This document shows, one piece after another, positions 59,501 to 64,000 of a stretch of DNA of 64,000 nt. This DNA is from Sphingomonas oleivorans (GTDB lineage: Bacteria > Pseudomonadota > Alphaproteobacteria > Sphingomonadales > Sphingomonadaceae): the NCBI RefSeq assembly GCF_003050615.1, contig NZ_NWBU01000010.1, forward strand, positions 529,165-593,164, written 5' to 3'. The position numbers and the translations under genes were made by a program. Numbering within the stretch: the stretch's first letter is position 1; each line of letters begins with the position of its first letter. The notes beneath the pieces are model-generated. The model did no database searches. It was given only the letters and a program-made list of their open reading frames with translations, and was not told the origin of the DNA.

Positions 59501-60022
59501 CAGGCACCGACCGTGAAGATGGCGGCGCTGGTGGAGGATGCGCGCTGGCGGACCTCGGCGCGCGGGCGGCGCTATATGATGGCGACCTGTTCGGACGCAT
59601 CGGGCCAGTTCATTGCCACCTGCTTCGACGACGATGTCTCGGCCGAGCTGGAAGGCGCTGCGAAGGAGGGGAGTTGCGCGCTGCTGACGGTCGAGCTCGA
59701 TCGCAAGCCGGGGGAGGAATCGCCCCGTGTGACGATCCGGCGTGTCCAGCCCTTCGAGCAGATGACGACCGCCGCACGGCTGAGGCTGGAGGTCGAGGCG
59801 TCCGATCCGGCGGTGTTGCCGGGGCTTGCGGCGCTGGTCGAGGGCGCGCGGGGCGGGCGCGGAGAACTGGTGCTGCGTGCGATGTTGCCGGGCGGCGAGA
59901 CGGCGACGGTGCTGCTGGGCAAGGATTATCTGCTCGATGCGGAGCTGGCGGCGCGGATCGAGCGGCTGCCGGGCGCATCGGTGACGCTGGCGACGGTCTC
60001 GCAATTAAGGCTGGTGTCATGA
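56540..60022 (+). CDS. dnaE: DNA polymerase III subunit alpha
   Basis: Replicative polymerase. About 1160 residues. N-terminal PHP domain (FSAFTMLEGAIDP, ITDRNGLYGAMAF); palm with catalytic aspartates in PDFDIDFCETRRGEVI; GPGRGSGAGSVVAWAL just before it; fingers with HAAGVVIGDRPL, KFDFLGLKTL, and YRPGPMDNIPMFGARKNG; then the helix-hairpin-helix and OB domain. ATG 56540 follows AAGGTGAGG. Follows the CAT tRNA by 73 bp. No proofreading subunit is nearby. Confidence 0.98.
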   Translation: MAQAPFVPLRIFSAFTMLEGAIDPKAISKQARKLGFPAAAITDRNGLYGAMAFSDAAKKDGVQPIIGTMLGVARPDMPEGKPPIIDWLALYAQDEAGYDNLCALVSAAHLDRPGHEDAHVPLDALQGRTSGLIALSAGGEGALARLLADEQKDAAARYADRLEALFPGRLYIEIARRGNEAEERAEEALIDLAYARDLPLVATNPACFAEAGFHAAHDTMLCIASSSYVDSTDRVRSSPDAWMKPAGEMERLFADLPEAIANTAVVAQRCAVAAPYRKPILPSLAGDREGEAEALRRDARAGLEARLAKMTGPVDRQAYFDRLEFEIDIIIRMGFPGYFLIVADFIKWAKDHDIPVGPGRGSGAGSVVAWALTITDLDPLRLGLLFERFLNPERVSMPDFDIDFCETRRGEVISYVQQKYGRDHVAQIITFGRLKARAVLKDTGRVLQMSYGQVDRLAKLVPNHPTDPWTLDRALNGVSELANEYEGDKDVKRLFDLAMKLEGLPRHSSTHAAGVVIGDRPLDQLVPLYRDPRSEFPVTQFDMKFVEGAGLVKFDFLGLKTLSVLQKAVQMLALRGIEVDLSQLPWDDAEVYALLKRGDTVGVFQLESEGMRRTLAAVRPTTFEDIIALVSLYRPGPMDNIPMFGARKNGREEIEYPHPLLEPILKETYGIFVYQEQVMQAAQVLAGYSLGEADLLRRAMGKKIQAEMDAQRQRFVEGCATHAITPAKANELFDLIDKFAGYGFNKSHAAAYALVAYQTAWMKAHHKAEFFAASMCYDMAQTDKLAVFVDDMRRMGVACLPPCVNASSAEFSVENGSVRYALGALKGVGEAAMEQLCAEREAKGPFADLDDFADRVNPKLLNRRQLESIAAAGGFDAIAPDRAGVFGAAETILAHAVVANEERNGAQHALFGGPAATPQPIRLPQTAHWSLAERMAAEKEAFGFYFSAHPTDRYRHLGEANGARSFAELQAMPAPAEQPRSADGKRPQAPTVKMAALVEDARWRTSARGRRYMMATCSDASGQFIATCFDDDVSAELEGAAKEGSCALLTVELDRKPGEESPRVTIRRVQPFEQMTTAARLRLEVEASDPAVLPGLAALVEGARGGRGELVLRAMLPGGETATVLLGKDYLLDAELAARIERLPGASVTLATVSQLRLVS

Positions 60023-60108
60023 TTGGCGGGATCGATCACAAATAACGGGATTGATCGATAGCCTTATTGATAATGCTTCTTATATTCGCCTCCTGAAGGA
60101 GATTGGAT

Positions 60109-60231
60109 ATGAGCTATATCGAACGGGGCACCGGCCTGCCGATGCGGAACATGGTGAGCAATGCGCGCCTTGGCGTGGGTGCGGCGCTGGTCATGGCGGG
60201 CGTGGCGATCGAATTTGCGCGGCTGCTGTAG
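60109..60231 (+). CDS. Small membrane protein of 40 residues
   Basis: 40 residues from ATG 60109 to TAG 60229-60231. AAGGAG lies 8 bases before the start, an excellent ribosome site. The sequence opens MSYIERGTGLPMRNMVSN and continues with a hydrophobic helix (GVGAALVMAGVAIEFARLL), long enough for one membrane segment. AT-rich DNA (60030-60100) precedes it, as for a promoter. Not a known family to me. It stands between dnaE and the convergent radical SAM gene. Confidence 0.6.
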   Translation: MSYIERGTGLPMRNMVSNARLGVGAALVMAGVAIEFARLL

Positions 60232-60289
60232 GCGCGCCTATATCCACCATTCCGGCATGACGATTAGATCGGCTGGACTGGAATTCGCG

Positions 60290-61363
60290 TCAAAGCAGTG
60301 ACAATTGCGGCCCCTGCGGTGGGCGGAACAGGTCGTTGCGCAGCAGGATGCGCTCGCGGTTGAGGCCATATTTGCGGCAGGCGATCGAGAAACGGGTGCG
60401 GATCAGGTTCGCCCAGGGGCCGCTGCCGCGCATCCGCGTGAAGAAAGCGGGATCATTCTCCCGGCCGTCGCGAATGTCGCGGATCGTCGCCATCACCTTG
60501 GCGGCGCGATCGGGATAATGCGCGTCGAGCCAGGCCTTGAACAGAGGCGCCACCTCATGCGGCAGGCGGATGGGGAGGAAGAAGGCAGCACGCGCGCCAT
60601 GCTCCGCCGCCGCCTCCAAAATATGTTCCAGTTCATGATCGGTGATCGCGGGGATGACCGGCGAGACCGAGACATAGGTGGGAATGCCCGCCTCGCTCAG
60701 CGCCCGGATCGCGGCAAGGCGGCGCGCGGGATGCGGCGCGCGCGGCTCCAAGGTGCGGGCAATGGCGGGATCGATCGTCGGGATCGAGATTGCGGCCGCG
60801 ACCAAGCTATGGCCCGCCATCTCCGCAAGCAGATCGAGATCGCGCAGGATGCGGTTCGACTTGGTGGTGATCGTCAGCGGATGGCGCGTCTCGGCCAATA
60901 TCGCGATGCAGTCGCGGGTGATCCGCCAATCCGCCTCGATCGGCTGGTAGGGATCGGTATTGGTGCCCATGGCGATCGGCCGCGCGACATAGCCGCGCTT
61001 GCCCAATTCGGCGCGGAGCAATGCCGGCGCATCGGGCTTGGCGAACAAGCGGGTCTCGAAATCAAGCCCGGGCGAGAGATCGTGGAAGGCATGCGTCGGA
61101 CGGGCGAAGCAATAGATGCAGCCATGTTCGCAGCCGCGATAGGCGTTGATCGAGCGGTCGAAGGGGATGTCGGGCGAATTGTTGCGCGCGATGATAGTTT
61201 TCGGCCGCTCGATGGTGACGGTCGTGCGCAGCGGCGGTTCGACCCCGTCCACCGCCTCGCGCGCATCGAGCCAGTCGCCATCCTCCTCGCGGCCGGGCAG
61301 GTTGAAGCGGGTGCTGGGCCGATTGGCGGTGGCGCCGCGACCTGGGCGGGCAATGTCTGGCAT
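60290..61363 (-). CDS. PA0069-family radical SAM protein (SplB-like)
   Basis: Radical SAM enzyme of the PA0069 group, related to spore photoproduct lyase. The [4Fe-4S] cluster Cys are C78, C82 and C85 in CEHGCIYC. Further motifs: RPTHAFHDLSPGLDFETRLF, AMGTNTDPYQPIEADWRITR, HPLTITTKSNRILRDLDLL, and VSVSPVIPAITDHELEHIL. 357 residues from ATG 61363. DNA-repair or tRNA-modification roles have been proposed for relatives; the substrate is unknown. Precedes the small gene on the opposite strand. Confidence 0.9.
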   Translation of the reverse strand: MPDIARPGRGATANRPSTRFNLPGREEDGDWLDAREAVDGVEPPLRTTVTIERPKTIIARNNSPDIPFDRSINAYRGCEHGCIYCFARPTHAFHDLSPGLDFETRLFAKPDAPALLRAELGKRGYVARPIAMGTNTDPYQPIEADWRITRDCIAILAETRHPLTITTKSNRILRDLDLLAEMAGHSLVAAAISIPTIDPAIARTLEPRAPHPARRLAAIRALSEAGIPTYVSVSPVIPAITDHELEHILEAAAEHGARAAFFLPIRLPHEVAPLFKAWLDAHYPDRAAKVMATIRDIRDGRENDPAFFTRMRGSGPWANLIRTRFSIACRKYGLNRERILLRNDLFRPPQGPQLSLL

Positions 61364-61438
61364 GGCCCCAGAGTAACAGAACAAAAAGAGAACACAAGCC
61401 GGCTAACCGGCAGTGGCCCAGAGCATTTTCCACCTGAC

Positions 61439-61456
61439 CGCGCTCACCTGAGCGCG
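61439..61456. terminator. Hairpin between moaB and radical SAM genes
   Basis: CGCGCTC-ACCT-GAGCGCG, perfect 7-bp arms, 25 bp past the moaB stop on the minus strand. A smaller GCCGG-CTAA-CCGGC stem lies further on near 61400. No T tract, so confidence is limited. Confidence 0.4.
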
Positions 61457-61480
61457 TGGGATTAATCAGGCGGGAGTCTT

Positions 61481-62008
61481 TTATCGCTCCATCAGCCTCG
61501 GCATAAGCTCGACGAAATTGCAGGGGCGATGGCGGATGTCGAGCTGGCTGGCGAGAATGCCGTCCCAGCCATCCTTGACCGCGCCCGTCGAGCCCGGAAG
61601 CGCGAAGAGATAGGTGCCGCGCGCGACGCCCGCCGTCGCGCGGGACTGGATCGTGGAGGTGCCGATCTTCTGATAGCTCAGCCAGCGGAACAGTTCGCCG
61701 AAGCCCGGTATCTCCTTGTCCCAGACTTGCGCCAGGGCTTCGGGCGTCACGTCGCGCCCGGTGACGCCGGTGCCGCCGGTGGTGATGACGCAATCGACAA
61801 GGGAATCGTCGATCCAGCCGTTCAGCCGGGCGACGATGGCCGCCACATCATCCTTCACGATCGTCCTGTCGGCGAGGATGTGGCCGGCGCCCTCGATCCG
61901 GGCGACGAGCGTGTCGCCCGATCGATCCTCGGCGAGGCTGCGGCTGTCCGAAACGGTGAGGACCGCGATGCGGACCGGCTGGAAGGCGATGCTTTCGTCA
62001 AAGGGCAT
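61481..62008 (-). CDS. moaB: Molybdenum cofactor biosynthesis protein MoaB
   Basis: MoaB/Mog-family protein that adenylylates molybdopterin or helps insert molybdate. 175 residues. [21 protein letters not shown], the nucleotide-binding [19 protein letters not shown] and [18 protein letters not shown] are all conserved. The C-terminus [13 protein letters not shown] is typical. Start ATG 62008. Separate from moaA (10990), so the cofactor genes are split in this genome. Confidence 0.95.
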   Translation of the reverse strand: MPFDESIAFQPVRIAVLTVSDSRSLAEDRSGDTLVARIEGAGHILADRTIVKDDVAAIVARLNGWIDDSLVDCVITTGGTGVTGRDVTPEALAQVWDKEIPGFGELFRWLSYQKIGTSTIQSRATAGVARGTYLFALPGSTGAVKDGWDGILASQLDIRHRPCNFVELMPRLMER

Positions 62009-62054
62009 GGCGCCAGACTAGCGTTCCGGCGCGATCATTCCAGCAAAAGCTTGA

Positions 62055-63845
62055 TCAGTCCGCGGCGGCGGTTCGGCCGAGCGAGTCGAGCCGCAGCGCC
62101 GTCTTGCCGGGAAGGCCGGGGAAGCGGGGCCACATGCCCTGCGCCATCGCCTTCAGACTATCCGACTTCACGCCCGATTGCTGCTGATACATCCAATAGT
62201 TGCGTAGCACGATCGCGACATAGGCGCGCGTTTCGACGAAGGGGATGCTTTCGATGAAAAGCAGCGGATCGGCGAGGTTGCGCCCGCGTGCATTCCAGTT
62301 GGCGACCGATCCGGGGCCGGCATTATAGGCCGCGATCACCTTGGGCAGCAGGCCGCCCGTGCCGGAGAAATCGGCGAGCTGCTGGAGATAGCTCTGGCCA
62401 TATTCGAAGTTCAAGGCGGGATCGTTGAGGCGACCGATCGGCGCGCTCTCGCCCCGCTGCTTCGCCACGAGCTGCGCGGTGCCGGGCATGAGCTGCATCA
62501 GCCCGCGCGCGCCGGCCGGGCTCACTGCATCCGCGCGGAACTGCGATTCCTGGAGCGCATGGGCGAAGAGCAGCGCCTTGTCGACGCGCCAGCCGCCCTG
62601 CGGCGTCCAGCCCGGCATCGGATAGCGCGCGCTGGCCGTCATGGTGACGCCTGCCGGGCCGTGCTGGGCAAGCCAGATCTGCGTGGCGGGAAGATCGAGC
62701 CGGGCAGCGAGATGGAGCAGCACCTCATGATCGGCAAGCGCTCCGATCCGCGCCTGATGGCGCAGGAGCTGATCGGCGAGGCCAGGCTCGTCCACCTCGA
62801 CCAGCGCAGCTGCGACGCGCGCATTGGAGCGCTGCGACAATGTGGCCCAATCCCGCTCGGCGAGATCGAGCGTGCGATCGACGGCCGGCAGCGCATTGCC
62901 GAGCGAGGCATTTGCGAGCATGCCGTAGAAAGTCTCGGGCAGGCGGCTCGCGCTGCGCAGACGCGTCTGCACCCGTTCCGGATGGCCGGAGGCCATATCC
63001 GCGCGCGCTGCCCAGAAAAGCCCGGCGGCGGTCATTTCGGGATCGCTGGCACGGGCGACGACCGAGGAGAAATGATCGGTAGCCGCAGCATAGTCGCGCG
63101 CGCGCCAGGCGGCGAGCCCAGCGACCCAATCGGCCTGGACGATCCATTCGCCCGCGCCCGAGCGTGCCATCGTCGCCATCCGCCGGGCGGAGGCGTCGTC
63201 GCCGGCGAGATAATAGCACCAGGCGACGCGCTCGCGCCATTCAGTCAGCGCCTCGGGCGTGAGATCGGCGGCGCGCGCCTCGACCTGCATCTCGGCCTCG
63301 CTGGCGCGATCGGCCTTGAGCAGCGGCTGGACCTGGGCAGCGAGCGCCGCGGCGGCGGCATCACTGCGCACCGAGCGCGCGCTGCGCCGCTTCGGCGCGC
63401 CCGCAAGGCGGACGAGATCGCGCTGGACGGGAAGCGCGGGAAGCGCGGTGACGCCGCGCGCGGCCATGAGCCGGGCGATCTGCTGTGCCTGCGGGAGTTC
63501 CGGCGCCTTGACGAGCAAAGCGAGGAGCGGGGCGGTCGCCACTTTGGGCGAGCCCTTGGTGAGATAGAGCTCGGCGCGTGCGACGGGGGTGAGCAGCCCA
63601 TCCGGCCGGGCATCGAGCGCGGCGGCGGCGCTGGTCCAGTCGCGCGCGCGGATCGCGGCGAAGATGGCGCGATAGGCCGCGCGATCGGCGGGCGTAAGCT
63701 GCGCGGGAAGCGACAGGCCTTGAGCGACGGTCGTGCGTTGCGAGATGATCGGGCGGGGCGCCAGCGACAGCGTCTCGCTCGCGGCGAGCGCGGGTGCGGC
63801 GGTTCCGGCGAGCATCGCCAGCGCGAGCAGGGTCTTGCGGATCAT
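62055..63845 (-). CDS. Soluble lytic murein transglycosylase
   Basis: Periplasmic enzyme that cleaves peptidoglycan between MurNAc and GlcNAc, leaving anhydro-MurNAc. 596 residues. Signal peptide KTLLALAMLAGTAAPALAA. A superhelical alpha-domain (about 30-410) of the Slt70 type is followed by the catalytic domain: catalytic Glu in HALQESQFRADAVS, then SPAGARGLMQLMPGTA, NFEYGQSYLQQLADFSGTGG and VIAAYNAGPGSVANWNARG. The start overlaps the uracil-DNA glycosylase stop (ATGA). Feeds AnmK with anhydro sugars after recycling. Confidence 0.95.
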   Translation of the reverse strand: MIRKTLLALAMLAGTAAPALAASETLSLAPRPIISQRTTVAQGLSLPAQLTPADRAAYRAIFAAIRARDWTSAAAALDARPDGLLTPVARAELYLTKGSPKVATAPLLALLVKAPELPQAQQIARLMAARGVTALPALPVQRDLVRLAGAPKRRSARSVRSDAAAAALAAQVQPLLKADRASEAEMQVEARAADLTPEALTEWRERVAWCYYLAGDDASARRMATMARSGAGEWIVQADWVAGLAAWRARDYAAATDHFSSVVARASDPEMTAAGLFWAARADMASGHPERVQTRLRSASRLPETFYGMLANASLGNALPAVDRTLDLAERDWATLSQRSNARVAAALVEVDEPGLADQLLRHQARIGALADHEVLLHLAARLDLPATQIWLAQHGPAGVTMTASARYPMPGWTPQGGWRVDKALLFAHALQESQFRADAVSPAGARGLMQLMPGTAQLVAKQRGESAPIGRLNDPALNFEYGQSYLQQLADFSGTGGLLPKVIAAYNAGPGSVANWNARGRNLADPLLFIESIPFVETRAYVAIVLRNYWMYQQQSGVKSDSLKAMAQGMWPRFPGLPGKTALRLDSLGRTAAAD

Positions 63846-64000
63846 CGGGCCGTTCCCAGGAGCAGGCGCAGATCGGCCCAGGCGCCGGCCTTCAGCGCCG
63901 GCTGGCGATAGAGCATCTGCGGATCGAAAGTGGCGACGGCGGTCGTCGCGACGCCGTTCAGGGTGATTTCATGCAACCGTCCCCGGGCCTCGGCCATTTC
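63842..64000 (-). CDS. Uracil-DNA glycosylase family protein, 3' part
   Basis: Only the C-terminal 52 residues lie in the window; the gene continues beyond its right edge. The visible tail carries TTAVATFDPQMLYRQPALK then AGAWADLRLL, which matches the second active-site motif (HPxxLLRxP) of family 4 uracil-DNA glycosylases, with Asp instead of His at the first position. It removes uracil from DNA. Its stop overlaps the transglycosylase start. Confidence 0.75.
   Translation of the reverse strand, partial: EMAEARGRLHEITLNGVATTAVATFDPQMLYRQPALKAGAWADLRLLLGTAR

Noticed and set aside
60030-60100. A sigma-70 promoter before the 40-residue gene
   Set aside because: The DNA is AT-rich with TTGATC, GATAAT and TATATT boxes, but none of the pairs has a 16-18 bp spacing, so no promoter is called.

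Overview
The window is a stretch of chromosome from an alphaproteobacterium, most likely a sphingomonad (Sphingomonadaceae). It is GC-rich and densely coded, and both strands carry large antisense open frames of the kind GC-rich DNA produces. The gene content fits: a lipoyl-bearing pyruvate dehydrogenase E1 beta, the recG/sdhE/mfd and yqeY/dnaG/rpoD arrangements, DUF4170 and DUF3618 proteins, a large TonB-dependent receptor, and EcfG-type (general stress response) promoter motifs. No rRNA, CRISPR array, insertion sequence or prophage was seen. The genus is inferred, not proved.

Layout. 0-6 kb is the accessory part: a TonB-dependent receptor diverging from a sugar-porter-type MFS transporter, then three small enzyme-like genes (EthD, VOC/glyoxalase, ABM monooxygenase) around a perfect 18-bp palindrome. 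6-10 kb holds a Cof-type phosphatase, a 393-bp gap, an MMPL/RND exporter with an operator-like inverted repeat over its promoter, a lone VirB2/TrbC pilin-like gene and tRNA-Asn. 10-24 kb is housekeeping: nadK-moaA, an EAL protein, mfd-sdhE facing recG, opgG-opgH (osmoregulated periplasmic glucans), and tyrS. 24-36 kb has anmK, a DMT exporter, an unknown gene, rpoD-dnaG-yqeY, carA-carB and greA. 36-40 kb has a rhomboid protease, DUF4170, an MlaC-like protein and a four-gene membrane-stress cluster. 40-47 kb is central carbon and division (eno, ftsB-like, pdhA-pdhB), a squalene/phytoene-synthase-like protein, an EF-hand protein and trmFO. 47-54 kb has a fused stress protein, DUF952, gyrA, yaaA and a TPR protein. 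54-64 kb has an Lrp/AsnC regulator facing a degenerate histidine kinase, a CAT-anticodon tRNA, dnaE, a 40-codon small gene, a radical SAM protein, moaB, a lytic transglycosylase and the 3' end of a uracil-DNA glycosylase.

How parts work together. Genome maintenance is well represented (mfd, recG, gyrA, dnaE, dnaG, UDG), as are envelope functions (opgGH, anmK, lytic transglycosylase, MlaC, YqjD/DUF3618/holin-X cluster). Two separate stress loci, 47134-48393 and 38168-39907, are each preceded by a GGAAC-N(16-17)-nGTT element, which suggests shared control by the general stress sigma factor.

Most notable observations: dnaG has no ATG, GTG or TTG that would keep its conserved N-terminus, so an ATT or ATC start is implied; the squalene/phytoene-synthase-like gene shows a similar, weaker case (CTG); an in-frame DUF2382-YflT-DUF2382 fusion has a strong internal ribosome binding site; a histidine-kinase-like protein has Asp in place of the phospho-accepting His; a 40-codon gene has a strong Shine-Dalgarno sequence; and a family of REP-like inverted repeats is scattered at gene ends. 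I found no clear multi-gene system of a new kind; the window is mostly core chromosome.
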